A stretch of 64,000 bases of DNA from Chryseobacterium luquanense (GCF_026460945.1 NZ_JAOVZV010000019.1:1-64000), one strand, 5' to 3'. Positions 1-9,587 are shown, numbered from the stretch's first letter. Translations and numbers: made by a program. Notes: generated from the sequence alone by a model not told the origin.

Positions 1-934
1 ACATCCGGGATGTTCAGTAGACATTGAAATGCGAAAAGTTGACACCAATGAAACTTCGTATTTCACAAGAATCATGGTGACAGAAACAACACATGAAATC
101 GATACGATTGGTCATTACACAGGAAGTTTTAACGGAATAGCCTCCGATACAGGATTTTTACCAAAACCGGAATTCACCGTTCCAATCGCTCAACCACAGA
201 TTGCTACCGTTATTTCCAACGCAGATCCGGAAGGACAGGGAAGGGTTCAGGTAAAGTTTGATTGGCAAACCAGTGATACCACCCATTTTATCAGAATGAT
301 GAGCCCTGATGCAGGAGGAACCGATCAGATTACGCAAAACCGAGGTTATGTTGCGATTCCGGAAGTTGGAGATCAGGTAATGGTGAATTTTGTGCACAAT
401 CATCCTGACCGACCTTTTGTGATGGGTGGAATGTTTCATGGTGGAATTGGTTTGGGGGGAGGAATCAACAATCATTTAAAATCAATTCAAACCAGAAGTG
501 GTATCAGAATTTTAATGAATGACGAAGAAGGAAGTGTAAATATTATCGATCCAAGCGGAAATACGTATTTCATGGATGGAAAAGGGAATATTTCAATGAA
601 TGCACCAAAAAATTTCACTTTAAATGCAGGTGAAAATATCAATATCACTGCAGGAAAAGAAATTTCAATTGGAGCTGGAGCAAGTATTACGAGTTCGGCA
701 AATGACAATATTATTTCTACAGCAGGAACAGATATTGTACAAACTGCAGCGGGAGATATTCGTGAATCTTCAGATATGAGAACGGAAATGGTAGAGAAAG
801 AGTTTTTCCGTCAGTCTGAAACTTCCAATGAAATTGCGGGAGAAATCTCAATGTTCAGCGAATTGGAAAATATGACAATGCAAAGCGGAAAAATCGTTGA
901 ATTCAACAGTGCAGAAAAATCTAAACTTTTCTAA
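1..934 (+). CDS. vgrG: VgrG (TssI) T6SS spike protein, 3' part
   Basis: VgrG trimers form the spike that carries effectors at the tip of the type VI secretion tube. The frame is open to the window edge (codons from base 2 read HPGCSVDIE before the first internal ATG at 29), so the 5' end and N-terminal gp27-like part lie outside. What remains shows the gp5-like OB-fold (IATVISNADPEGQGRVQVKF, then AIPEVGDQVMVNF and PFVMGG), followed by short-period beta-helix needle repeats (NAGENINITAGKEISIGAGA). The next gene starts two bases after the stop, pointing to one transcription unit with the downstream effector genes. The family call is secure; the subtype is inferred from the Bacteroidota context. 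Confidence 0.93.
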   Translation, partial: HPGCSVDIEMRKVDTNETSYFTRIMVTETTHEIDTIGHYTGSFNGIASDTGFLPKPEFTVPIAQPQIATVISNADPEGQGRVQVKFDWQTSDTTHFIRMMSPDAGGTDQITQNRGYVAIPEVGDQVMVNFVHNHPDRPFVMGGMFHGGIGLGGGINNHLKSIQTRSGIRILMNDEEGSVNIIDPSGNTYFMDGKGNISMNAPKNFTLNAGENINITAGKEISIGAGASITSSANDNIISTAGTDIVQTAAGDIRESSDMRTEMVEKEFFRQSETSNEIAGEISMFSELENMTMQSGKIVEFNSAEKSKLF

Positions 935-936
935 TC

Positions 937-1107
937 ATGGCTATCCGAAAAACAGCAAAAAATATAATCATTAAAGTAAATGATACCTATCATTTAAATG
1001 TAGGTAAGAAAGCTGAGAAAATTGCACAAAAAATAAATGCAGAAGCTAAAAAAGGCAATCTTATTTTGGCAAGCAATAAAAAAATAATGTCTCATGGAAA
1101 TAAGTAA
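937..1107 (+). CDS. Small 56-residue protein between vgrG and the lipase effector
   Basis: A 56-codon ORF starts two bases after the vgrG stop and ends 40 bases before the next gene. The product is very basic (about a quarter lysine), has no signal peptide or membrane segment, and no family was recognised. Tight coupling to vgrG and coherent codon use favour a real gene. By position it could be a small adaptor or chaperone for loading cargo on VgrG, but nothing in the sequence proves that. Confidence 0.6.
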   Translation: MAIRKTAKNIIIKVNDTYHLNVGKKAEKIAQKINAEAKKGNLILASNKKIMSHGNK

Positions 1108-1147
1108 TTTTCATCAAATTCAATATTAATCCAGAAATGAAAAACCA

Positions 1148-2569
1148 ATGGCAAATATAACTTTTGGAAGCTATTCTCCCTCTGAAGATGAAAAAGACGA
1201 CGCTATTGAAATCAGATTAGGTTTTTTTTTCGATGGTACTTTGAATAATGAACGAAATACCTATATCAGAAAAGAGAAAGAAAAGAAAAAGAAAGGAGAA
1301 AAGTATGATGCTAAAGCTGTGAAAGAAGATCCTTGGGGTTTTGATAAAGACAGTTATTTAAATGACTATTCTAATGTAGCGAGAATGTATCATTTTTATA
1401 CATCGGCGCCTTTTATTTATATTGAGGGAATTGGTACTTTAAATGGTGATACGGATACGGTTGTAGGTTATACAATGGGAATGGGAGAAACAGGTATTCG
1501 AGAAAAGATAAGAAAAGGATGTAAAAAACTGAGAGAAAAGCTTACTCCCGGTACCACAGTAAATATAACGGTCGATGTGTATGGTTTTAGTCGTGGCGCT
1601 GCTGCTGCAAGAGCTTTCGTGAATGAGATTACAAAGTCATCGTATGATGCCACTTTAACGGAGTATGGTTACATGGATCTTGACGGACATTCTGTGAATG
1701 CCAAAAAACTTCCCGCAAGAGGTTATTTGGGATATTTATGTAATAATGATGGGATTATTATTTCTGGTCTTAAAGTACATTTTGTAGGTCTTTATGATAC
1801 AGTTTCGTCTTATGGAGGAAATTTTGAAAATGATAATACCTCTGTAAATGATAGAAAAGAATTAGGATTAAGTGCTATAAGTGGACCTAAAGTGATGAAT
1901 ATAGTTCAAATTGCTGCAGGTCATGAATGGAGATCAAACTTTAATATTACCACCATTGAAAGTACTACAAATAGAGGTTTGGAAGTAGTTCTTCCTGGAG
2001 CTCATGCAGATATTGGAGGTTGCTACGAGAGTGAGACATTTAAACAGTACCATAGATCATCTGTTTCTCCGGCAAGAGTTATTAACGACAATAATCAGTA
2101 TAATACTTTGGCTAATCAGAAAAGACAAGTGTATATTGATGAAGGATGGTATTTGGATAAACAAATTACTATTGCTCCACATTCCAATAAATATGTGAAT
2201 TATATTGGTTTACAGGGCGAAAGATTCATCGATAAAAGATACAGCTACATTCCGCTTCATTTTATGTGCAGTTTATCAACGGAAAAAGGCAGCAATTTTA
2301 GTGTAAATGGAGTTACTGAAAAATTTAAAATTCCGGAAAAAGCAGGAAATGGCTCTCACATCTTGCATTATGTAAAGTCAAAATTAGAACAATATGTTTC
2401 TGCTGTAAAAAAGGCAGAATTTAGTAAAAGAAAACAAATTTCATATAAAACTTATCTGGATTTTGAAAACGAAAAAAAATTAATCAATCAATATATTCAT
2501 TGGTCTGCAACAGAAAAGATGGGGCACGGTCCAAGACCAAACAGAATAAGAAAACCAATTTATGGTTAA
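1148..2569 (+). CDS. DUF2235 / Tle1-like T6SS lipase effector
   Basis: A 473-residue alpha/beta-hydrolase of the DUF2235 family, which includes the Tle1 phospholipases delivered by T6SS. Visible are the N-terminal FFFDGTLNN block (residues 26-34) typical of T6SS-linked DUF2235 proteins, the nucleophile elbow YGFSRGAA with Ser148 in a GxSxG setting, and the PGAHADIGG block near residue 283 that supplies the catalytic Asp. There is no signal peptide, as expected for cargo injected through the tube. It lies just after vgrG, and its last 8 bases overlap the next gene, an arrangement common for effector-immunity pairs. The hydrolase family is clear; phospholipid as the substrate and the toxic role are inferred from family and context. 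Confidence 0.85.
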   Translation: MANITFGSYSPSEDEKDDAIEIRLGFFFDGTLNNERNTYIRKEKEKKKKGEKYDAKAVKEDPWGFDKDSYLNDYSNVARMYHFYTSAPFIYIEGIGTLNGDTDTVVGYTMGMGETGIREKIRKGCKKLREKLTPGTTVNITVDVYGFSRGAAAARAFVNEITKSSYDATLTEYGYMDLDGHSVNAKKLPARGYLGYLCNNDGIIISGLKVHFVGLYDTVSSYGGNFENDNTSVNDRKELGLSAISGPKVMNIVQIAAGHEWRSNFNITTIESTTNRGLEVVLPGAHADIGGCYESETFKQYHRSSVSPARVINDNNQYNTLANQKRQVYIDEGWYLDKQITIAPHSNKYVNYIGLQGERFIDKRYSYIPLHFMCSLSTEKGSNFSVNGVTEKFKIPEKAGNGSHILHYVKSKLEQYVSAVKKAEFSKRKQISYKTYLDFENEKKLINQYIHWSATEKMGHGPRPNRIRKPIYG

Positions 2570-3626
2570 TTTAAAAAGTATATTAATTCTATTTTTAATG
2601 GGTATTGCAACCATGCAGTTTGCTCAAAAATCTACTATGAATAAATACAAGTACGATGCAGGAATAGGAACTCCTGAAAACTTTGATATCGATACCTATC
2701 AACAGGTTTTTTACTCTGGAAATAATGAAATGATTCCTATAAACGGGATGGGTGTTCAGCTTGGAGGGATGTGGGGAAGCGGAGGTGATTTTGTTGTGGG
2801 CGATGAGACGAAAGAAGTTCCTCAACTATTAAAAATTGGATATTATTCATACATAGAAAATAAATTCTTTGAAGGAGAATTTGAATTACCTAAAGATGAT
2901 ATTGAAAAACTTCTGCAGGAAAAAACAGTAAATCCGTTTAATGGTTTAAAAGAGCAAAAATATAATTATTTTGCTGTTGGTATTGCTTTAAACGGTGTTA
3001 CTGTACTTTGGATTAAAGGTAATGAAAATCAGAAAGAAATAGGACGTTTTCAGGCTTTAGAAAAACATTATGATAAATTCAGTGATGTTATAGACGATGA
3101 CAGAAGTCAGCAGGAAATTTATGAAGGATGGTTCAAAAATTATAGTGAAGACCTTAAAAAGCAAATAGCTTCTAATTCTTTACCTTACGATAGATTGGAT
3201 TTGTATAGAAAAAAATACAAGCTCAAAATCAATCTTTCCAAAAAAATAAATTGGATGCAGATTGGAGAAATTAATATGGAAAAACAGACCACTTTTGCCA
3301 ATAATGAAGCATATAATGATACTGCAATTCCTTATAATATTTGGTTTAAATGGAGTGATGGAGATAAAAAATATGAAGCCAGAATTGTATTTTCTAAAGA
3401 TGAAAAATATTACAGAGCCAATTACAAAGGAGAAACTGGTTCGAAGTTTCCACCAGATTTTACAACTGAGCAAACGTATAAAGTTTTCAATTTAATAGAT
3501 CAGAATATTCCTGCGGATTTATTCATTAACGTAAATCCGGAAAATAATGGAATTAAGATTTTATTAAAACAGAATGACAAAGAGCATGAAATAAGTGACT
3601 TCACCTTTAAAATATTTAGTAAATGA
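2562..3626 (+). CDS. Exported DUF2931-like protein, candidate immunity protein
   Basis: A 354-residue protein with an N-terminal signal peptide (hydrophobic LILFLMGIATMQFAQ) and no lipobox. The body resembles Bacteroidota DUF2931 proteins: a KYKYDAGIGTPENFDI start, a glycine-rich stretch (GGMWGSGGDF), a GYYSYIENKFFEGEFELP segment, and a conserved-looking VLWIKGNE. It overlaps the DUF2235 gene by 8 bases and the next gene by 4, so the three are probably translationally coupled. Known Tle lipase immunity proteins act in the periplasm or as lipoproteins, and an exported protein right after the lipase fits that. The DUF2931 match is by eye; the immunity role is inference. Confidence 0.65.
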   Translation: MVNLKSILILFLMGIATMQFAQKSTMNKYKYDAGIGTPENFDIDTYQQVFYSGNNEMIPINGMGVQLGGMWGSGGDFVVGDETKEVPQLLKIGYYSYIENKFFEGEFELPKDDIEKLLQEKTVNPFNGLKEQKYNYFAVGIALNGVTVLWIKGNENQKEIGRFQALEKHYDKFSDVIDDDRSQQEIYEGWFKNYSEDLKKQIASNSLPYDRLDLYRKKYKLKINLSKKINWMQIGEINMEKQTTFANNEAYNDTAIPYNIWFKWSDGDKKYEARIVFSKDEKYYRANYKGETGSKFPPDFTTEQTYKVFNLIDQNIPADLFINVNPENNGIKILLKQNDKEHEISDFTFKIFSK

Positions 3627-3901
3627 AAAATTTAGCAGTTCATATCATAATTAGGCTTGCTATTGCTCTTGTTCCAATTTTTATTCTCGTAAATAAAAAA
3701 CTAAATGAAACGAGTGGTAATAGCGGAATGGGCATAGATTTGCCAATGATGATTGCTTTTGGGATACTTATAATTTGGGGGATTTTTATGATTTTTGAAA
3801 CTGGTAGATTTTTTTATTCGAAAAATAATAAAATGGCTGTAATCAATCTATTTTTAATCGTTCCTGTACTTTTTGCTTTCATTTATATAGGAGGAATGTA
3901 A
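3623..3901 (+). CDS. Small three-helix membrane protein
   Basis: A 92-residue protein that is mostly hydrophobic, with three predicted membrane segments (about residues 7-24, 38-60 and 70-89). Its ATG overlaps the upstream stop codon (ATGA). No family was recognised. Small multi-pass proteins next to T6SS effectors are often immunity or accessory factors, but no specific motif supports a role. It ends 9 bases before the LysM gene, so it belongs to the same operon. Confidence 0.65.
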   Translation: MKNLAVHIIIRLAIALVPIFILVNKKLNETSGNSGMGIDLPMMIAFGILIIWGIFMIFETGRFFYSKNNKMAVINLFLIVPVLFAFIYIGGM

Positions 3902-3910
3902 GTAAATATT

Positions 3911-4951
3911 ATGCAGAAGTTTAATAAACATATCATTCAATCTGGTGAAACGCTGAAAAGTATTGCGAATCTTTATGGTATTTCCGAGTCGTCATTGAAG
4001 CTTTTTCACAACAATCATTGTAAGATAGAAGATCAAGTCTTAATACAGCTTAACAAACAAAAAGAACTTTTTCTGCCAAGAACAGCAGTTTCAGATAAGA
4101 ATAAACTTGTAAAATTTGGTCATGGAAACAGATTGCTGTTTCAACCGGAAAATTCGTCTCTGAAATACAGCACGATGATTACGATTGAAAAGAACGGACA
4201 AAAAAATGAACTTAGATATGACAGTTCCGTTCGATGGATAAAAAGTGAAAACGGATTTCATTTTTTTGAAATTGACAGAATTTCAGATCTTTTTATAAAT
4301 GAAGAACAAGTAAACGAAATTGCAGATTTATTGGCATATAAAACATCAAAAGTTTTATTTCCAATGCAGATAAGTGTCGATCAGCAAGGCAAATTTAATA
4401 ATGTTGAAAGTACTGATCTATTTAAAGAAAGATGGAAAAATATTAAAGATGAGATTTATAAAGAGTTTGAAGGGGATATTGTAGATGAATATTGTCAAAA
4501 AATTGAGAAGGTTTTAGAACAACCTAATTCTCTTTTTATTTTCATTAAAAACGATTATTTCATCCGCACTTTGTTTTTTGGAATTTATAAGAAATTTAAT
4601 CAGGATTATCAGACTGAAATGACTGAAACTTTTCCAGTAGTCAATAATGCAATTGAACCAAGCTATAAAATTGAAGTTGAAATTGATCCTTTAAAAGATG
4701 AAGATGATTTAATAAATATTGCAGGAACCGGAAAATTATATGATGAAAGAAGCCGATATGATTTTAGCAATGGAGCGCCATTTTCTTTGATTATAGAAGA
4801 TAATCCGGTAATGAATGATGACGGAAATTTCAGGCTTAAATATTATCTGAATGGTGAAACCCAACTTTCAGAATCACTGTATTTAGAATGTGACATTAAT
4901 CTTGAAAGCAGAAAAAAAGTATCGGTAGTTGTAACAATTCTTACCGATTAA
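3911..4951 (+). CDS. LysM-domain protein of the T6SS effector cluster
   Basis: A 346-residue protein with an N-terminal LysM-type module (residues 5-45: HIIQSGETLKSIANLYGIS, then LFHNNH), followed by about 300 residues with no recognised domain. LysM modules bind N-acetylglucosamine polymers such as peptidoglycan. There is no signal peptide, so it is either cytoplasmic, exported by the T6SS itself, or an adaptor. LysM proteins of this layout sit next to VgrG/PAAR genes in Bacteroidota T6SS loci. The domain call is good; the role as a cargo adaptor is inference. Confidence 0.7.
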   Translation: MQKFNKHIIQSGETLKSIANLYGISESSLKLFHNNHCKIEDQVLIQLNKQKELFLPRTAVSDKNKLVKFGHGNRLLFQPENSSLKYSTMITIEKNGQKNELRYDSSVRWIKSENGFHFFEIDRISDLFINEEQVNEIADLLAYKTSKVLFPMQISVDQQGKFNNVESTDLFKERWKNIKDEIYKEFEGDIVDEYCQKIEKVLEQPNSLFIFIKNDYFIRTLFFGIYKKFNQDYQTEMTETFPVVNNAIEPSYKIEVEIDPLKDEDDLINIAGTGKLYDERSRYDFSNGAPFSLIIEDNPVMNDDGNFRLKYYLNGETQLSESLYLECDINLESRKKVSVVVTILTD

Positions 4952-4967
4952 ATTTAAAACCAAACCA

Positions 4968-6014
4968 ATGAAAAAAATAGTATTTGATAAACTTTTCTTA
5001 ATGCTTTTTATTCTGGTTTTTGCTCTGAATTTTGGGCAGAAAACAGAATTTACGGTTCCAAAAGATATTGAAACATTGCAAAACACCATTTTCGATTTTG
5101 CCAATGATTTTACGAAAGACGAACCAAAAGCCGCTGCTGCAGGAGATAATGAATTTTCAACCACGGTTGATCTGTATGATTTGAAATTTGACTCAAATGA
5201 GAAAAATCCTTATTTGGATTTAGCTTTAAAAAAAGGTGCGAAACCTAAACAGTTTATCCAAAAAGCGATCTGGAATGTTTCTATGAAAAAACTTTCAGCA
5301 AAAAGCACAAAAGTCACTGTTTTCCTGGAAGAAATCAATCCTGACAATTGGTCAAAGAAAGAAGTTGATGTAAAACTCACAAAATCGACAGGGAAGCTAG
5401 AGAAAGAAGTCAAAGAATTTCTTTTAAACTCAAAAAACAAAAAAAAATCAAATGAATCAGCTTCGGTAAGTTCAGACCCGGAAATTGAGGTTACTACAGA
5501 AGCTCAAACAGCCAATGAAATTGCTGGCTTTGAAGCTAAAAAGTCGCAAAAAAAGATTGCATCAAAATATCTTCAGAATCTTTTTTCAAAAAAACAATTT
5601 ATCAGTCTTCCGACCAATGCAGATCAGATTACCAGGCTTTTAAAAACAGATCCTAGTGAAATGGATTGTGAAACCTGCAAAAACGGAAAATATTCTAATT
5701 GGGATTTTGAAAATTTTAATATGATTTATGCAAATATGACGAGCGGAGAAGAATATTACGCTATTCAATATTATGGTGAAGATGCCGTTTCGGGATTGCC
5801 TTACGGTTTGGTTTTTAATGACAGTTCGCCTTCAGAATGTAAAGATAAATTTGCGAGATATAAAGCTCAATTGTATCAGACAACAGTGGGAGTAGATGAA
5901 AATACCTCAAAAGCTTTGACGGTTGTAACTTTTAAAATGAATACTTCATTCGTCCGTTTAGAATTCGGTAATGAATATTTATCGAGAATTATAATTTCAA
6001 ATAAAGAATTTTAG
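4968..6014 (+). CDS. Secreted protein of unknown function in the T6SS cluster
   Basis: A 348-residue protein with a typical signal peptide (FLMLFILVFALNFGQ, cleavage probably after GQ). The middle (residues 155-200) is a low-complexity Lys/Ser/Glu linker between two globular-looking parts. The C-terminal part has a CETC pair near residue 227. No family was recognised. It lies between the LysM gene and the PAAR-like gene, 16 bases and 2 bases away respectively. It could be a periplasmic immunity or accessory protein; that is positional inference only. Confidence 0.65.
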   Translation: MKKIVFDKLFLMLFILVFALNFGQKTEFTVPKDIETLQNTIFDFANDFTKDEPKAAAAGDNEFSTTVDLYDLKFDSNEKNPYLDLALKKGAKPKQFIQKAIWNVSMKKLSAKSTKVTVFLEEINPDNWSKKEVDVKLTKSTGKLEKEVKEFLLNSKNKKKSNESASVSSDPEIEVTTEAQTANEIAGFEAKKSQKKIASKYLQNLFSKKQFISLPTNADQITRLLKTDPSEMDCETCKNGKYSNWDFENFNMIYANMTSGEEYYAIQYYGEDAVSGLPYGLVFNDSSPSECKDKFARYKAQLYQTTVGVDENTSKALTVVTFKMNTSFVRLEFGNEYLSRIIISNKEF

Positions 6015-6016
6015 TT

Positions 6017-6508
6017 ATGGCAGAAAAACACATCGTAGTACAGGGAGCTATGTGCAAATGCCAATTTGGGCAGGCTCCGGATAATCTAAAAGTGCTTACT
6101 CACCAAAAAGAGTATGCAAATGATAAAAGTGCAGCAAAAAAATTGATTGTTACCACTAAAGAAATTGGCGCTGCAACATTTGAGAAAAATACATTCGGAA
6201 GTTGCTTAAAAATGGGAAGTCCGCCTCCGCCATGTAAAATTATGGTTACTGAATGGCAGAATTTTTACGATAAAGTACAGCTTAGCAACGGAGGTTACAT
6301 TATTTTGGAAGACAGCAAAGCTGTTTGTGCGATTGCCGGAACTCCGTGCATAGAAATTATAGATCACGGCCAAAGAGCTGAAGCAAGCCAGCAAAATTTC
6401 AAAAATGCTGATCAGGATGTGCAGCAGCAAATTAATCCGTTGATAGATTCGGAGTCTATGTATAAAGAGCAATCTTCAATGACGGGAGTGCAGGAAGGTG
6501 TAATTTAA
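6017..6508 (+). CDS. DUF4280 PAAR-like T6SS tip protein
   Basis: A 163-residue protein of the DUF4280 PAAR-like family, which caps the VgrG spike in Bacteroidota and some Gram-positive contractile systems. It shows the family's IVVQGAMCKCQFGQAP start, the central FGSCLKMGSPPPPCK block, and the VCAIAGTPCIEI block that carries the repeated Cys residues. No signal peptide. The last 45 residues are a Gln-rich tail that may form a link to the next gene product, which starts 11 bases downstream. That pairing (PAAR-like tip then large protein) suggests the 882-residue protein is its cargo. Confidence 0.85.
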   Translation: MAEKHIVVQGAMCKCQFGQAPDNLKVLTHQKEYANDKSAAKKLIVTTKEIGAATFEKNTFGSCLKMGSPPPPCKIMVTEWQNFYDKVQLSNGGYIILEDSKAVCAIAGTPCIEIIDHGQRAEASQQNFKNADQDVQQQINPLIDSESMYKEQSSMTGVQEGVI

Positions 6509-6519
6509 AGAATAATCAG

Positions 6520-9168
6520 ATGGCAAAAGGCGTAAAAAAAATAAAAGTTACACAGGGTAAATATTATCCGAAAATGTCTGTTCCCGGTCAGCGAGTTACG
6601 ATTATGGCAGAGCAGGATGTGTATTTTCAGGTAGAAGAATGGTTGCCCAATACCACTGCTGAAGATAAAAAAAAGCCTGTGATTTGGATGAGACAAACCA
6701 ATGATCGTAAAATTATTCTTTTTCAGTCACCTTCAACTACAGGATATAAATTCTATATGCAGAAAAAGTTTTGCGGTAGTTATAATTTTTATGTTGAAGC
6801 AAGTTTTTCCGGGCAGCGAGATTTTAAAAATAATGTAGGTTTATATGTTAAAGGTTGGTGCGAACCGAAAATTATCACCAGCAAATGGTCTTATCAAAAA
6901 GACAGTCCAAGTATTAAAAACAATAAGAAAGCACAACATATATCTTACGGTCATATTGTACATCTCAATTTACAAACTGAGGGTCTTAACGGAAATAAAT
7001 TAATTATAGAACTGTGGAATCAGCAGTATGCAAAAGCAGATAAGCAGATTTGTGTATATACTGATGTGCAGGTTATTGATGGTGAAGTTAATCTGAAAAT
7101 ACAGAATACTTACGCCTGGATGGCTCATGTAGATAATATTCAGAATCTTGAGGAATTTTATATCAAGGTTAAAGATCAGGCTTCAGGAAAATATATTAAA
7201 GATAATCTTGGTGATGATTTGCATGCAATTTACCTTAATGTTAAGAATAAAGTTGCCACAACAAATACAAATGTTAGCCAAAATCAAACTCCTACAAAAG
7301 TTTATAAACCCGATGTAAATTCTGCAAGAATTGAACCTTGTAAATTTGAGGTGATTAAATTTACAGAAAACGTCGTGAAAGACGGAAAAGCAAGCAATTC
7401 TACAGTTACAGTTTTTGATAATGGAAAAGGAATAAAACGAATTAAAGCTCCCGATGAAAGAATTCACAGAACCATTTATTACAAATTTGATTCTACCGAA
7501 ATTGATAAAGACGGACTGGAAGTTTTAAATAATATTTTGAAGTTTCTTTTAGAGCATAAAGGTTCTACCATAAATTTAAGCGGTTACGCATGTGTTATCG
7601 GAAAAGAAAATTACAATAAAGGTCTTTCACAAAGGAGAGCAGATGTTGTGAAAAAATTCTTTGGATCCGGAGGGTTGGATCTGTCCAGAATCATTTCTCT
7701 CGGAAAAGGAGAAGTAGATCCTACCGATGATAAAATGGGTAGAGATAATATAAAATACAAGAACGAAAAAGACTACGAAAACAACAGAAGAGTAGATATT
7801 TCTTTTACGTTTCATGCTCATGATGCTCAAACGATTATTTATGAAACTTTAGCACCAAGCTCAGATATAAATCTTACAGTTGATGTTTTACAGCATGTAA
7901 ATAAAGCCTGTTTCAGAGATAAAGATAAACATGAAAAGAAAATTGTTGTAAAGTCTATTGAGTACAAACAACCTCATGAAATTGGTGCGAGTTCATTGGC
8001 TTTTCCTGTAAATTCTCAATTAGCTTGGGGAAATATTGCACCTCTGAATTATATTTGGCCCTCTTTCAATGTATTGGAAATGGGAAGTTCTGCTACAGTT
8101 TACAGTGTTTTTGTGAATTCCTGCAGATGGTTTTCAAATAAAAACAATGCGGTTGTTCAGGTGAAAGTTTTCCCGGATATAAAATGGACTGTCGAATTTA
8201 AATGGAATCACGATCAACCTTTTGCGCATACTTTTGGAAATAAACTTCATCCTTATGATATTAAAGAAGGACGAGACAAAGTAATCGGCGCTGAAGCCGA
8301 TCGTGGATGGTCTAAAAACTATGGCGAAATGGATCAGTCATTTGCTCTTTCATTAAAAGCAGAGTGGAATAGAATCACACAGGGAAGATCAAGTGCTCCT
8401 CAAACCATGGAACTCGGGCACAAATGGGATGGTAAGATCCGAAAAACGCTTGGGATTTTTAATAAAATGAAAAGCATGACGGAAAGGGTTTCAAACTCAC
8501 CACTTTCAAAAGGCAGAGCTAAATTTACAATAGAATCTCCCAAAATTGCATTCGCAGCACAGTGGTATTTAGAAAGAGCCCCTAAAACTGCGATTGATCT
8601 TACAACAATGGTATCAATAGGAGTTTCTGCTAAACCTTTGGTAGAAGCTAAAATTGAAATTGATCTCTGGAAAATATTTATCAAATTTGGTGGAGATGCT
8701 GTTTGTCCGGGAGCGGGAAGTGTGATTTCATGGATTTTAGATAAATTGGGGAAAGAGGCAGGAATGCATTTCCTTATTAGTATAAGTGGTGGTATATATC
8801 TTGATGGGAAAGTAACGATTAACACTTCTTACCCGAAAGAAACTTCCGGAGAAGTAAAAGCAACCGGAAAAATTCAGGTTGTTGCCGAGTTTAAAGCTTG
8901 GGCAAAAGGAGGAATTGGTTATCTGGCTTTCGAAGGTGAAGTTAAAGCTGATGTAAGCACTTCTGTGACTGGTGGAATAAAAGTTGGTGCAGATAAAAAA
9001 GGAATTTATGCTGCTCCAATCGCAGAGTTTGCAGGTGTAAAGGCAACTTTTGTTGCCATCGGAACGGTGAAATTAGGGATTTTTAAAAGAACCTTGAGTT
9101 ATGAAGGCGAATCGAGACTCGTGATGCCCGATGAAATCAAGTTTGAAAAACAATATATTGGACAATAA
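6520..9168 (+). CDS. Large T6SS cargo candidate with internal OmpA-like domain
   Basis: An 882-residue protein without a signal peptide, directly after the PAAR-like gene. Residues 1-240 form a beta-rich region of the kind seen at the N terminus of large Bacteroidota T6SS-associated proteins (motifs VTQGKYYPKMSVPGQRV and SYGHIVHLNL). Residues about 318-430 are an OmpA-like peptidoglycan-binding domain (YYKFDSTEIDKDG, LSGYACVIGKENYN, LSQRRADVVKKFF, NRRVDISFTF). The C-terminal 430 residues are unrecognised and end in a Gly/Val/Ala-rich stretch (residues 745-860) suggesting beta-strands or a membrane-active region. An OmpA domain without a signal peptide is best explained by delivery through the T6SS to a target cell wall. 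The toxic activity is unknown. Confidence 0.75.
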   Translation: MAKGVKKIKVTQGKYYPKMSVPGQRVTIMAEQDVYFQVEEWLPNTTAEDKKKPVIWMRQTNDRKIILFQSPSTTGYKFYMQKKFCGSYNFYVEASFSGQRDFKNNVGLYVKGWCEPKIITSKWSYQKDSPSIKNNKKAQHISYGHIVHLNLQTEGLNGNKLIIELWNQQYAKADKQICVYTDVQVIDGEVNLKIQNTYAWMAHVDNIQNLEEFYIKVKDQASGKYIKDNLGDDLHAIYLNVKNKVATTNTNVSQNQTPTKVYKPDVNSARIEPCKFEVIKFTENVVKDGKASNSTVTVFDNGKGIKRIKAPDERIHRTIYYKFDSTEIDKDGLEVLNNILKFLLEHKGSTINLSGYACVIGKENYNKGLSQRRADVVKKFFGSGGLDLSRIISLGKGEVDPTDDKMGRDNIKYKNEKDYENNRRVDISFTFHAHDAQTIIYETLAPSSDINLTVDVLQHVNKACFRDKDKHEKKIVVKSIEYKQPHEIGASSLAFPVNSQLAWGNIAPLNYIWPSFNVLEMGSSATVYSVFVNSCRWFSNKNNAVVQVKVFPDIKWTVEFKWNHDQPFAHTFGNKLHPYDIKEGRDKVIGAEADRGWSKNYGEMDQSFALSLKAEWNRITQGRSSAPQTMELGHKWDGKIRKTLGIFNKMKSMTERVSNSPLSKGRAKFTIESPKIAFAAQWYLERAPKTAIDLTTMVSIGVSAKPLVEAKIEIDLWKIFIKFGGDAVCPGAGSVISWILDKLGKEAGMHFLISISGGIYLDGKVTINTSYPKETSGEVKATGKIQVVAEFKAWAKGGIGYLAFEGEVKADVSTSVTGGIKVGADKKGIYAAPIAEFAGVKATFVAIGTVKLGIFKRTLSYEGESRLVMPDEIKFEKQYIGQ

Positions 9169-9178
9169 AAAAATAAAA

Positions 9179-9532
9179 ATGAAACAATTGTTAGTTATTT
9201 TAGGATGTTTTTTAGCGTTTAGCTGTAATTCTCAAAAACAGGGAGATGAAAAATTAATCGGTAAATGGGAGAGTTCTCTTAAAGATTCAAAAACAGGAAG
9301 CCCGATCGAAAAAATTGTAGTAGAGTTTACAAAAGACGGAAAATTCATGCAATATGTAGGAGAAGGAAAAATGCAAAACACTGTAGAATCTACTTATGAG
9401 GTTAATGGTGATAAAATTGTAACTGTTGAAAAAGAAACGAAAGAAAAAACAGAAGGCAAATACACCGTTAAAAATGATACTCTAACAATCTCTTTTGAAG
9501 GAATGGAAAATAAATTTGTGAAACTTAGGTAA
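9179..9532 (+). CDS. Small lipocalin-like lipoprotein
   Basis: A 117-residue lipoprotein. The start at 9179 is chosen over an upstream in-frame ATG at 9131 because it begins directly with a signal peptide (MKQLLVILGCFLAFSC) ending in a lipobox Cys, and avoids a 38-base overlap with the preceding gene. The mature part (GKWESSLKD, then alternating beta-strands ending in FEGMENKFVKLR) looks like the short lipocalin-like beta-sandwich proteins common in Bacteroidota. It follows the large cargo gene by 10 bases. A periplasmic lipoprotein in this slot is a candidate immunity protein, but such lipoproteins have many roles. Confidence 0.7.
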   Translation: MKQLLVILGCFLAFSCNSQKQGDEKLIGKWESSLKDSKTGSPIEKIVVEFTKDGKFMQYVGEGKMQNTVESTYEVNGDKIVTVEKETKEKTEGKYTVKNDTLTISFEGMENKFVKLR

Positions 9533-9587
9533 CACTATATTTTCAAGTATCAATATCAAATCAAATATTTTCAGAAAAAAATAACAA

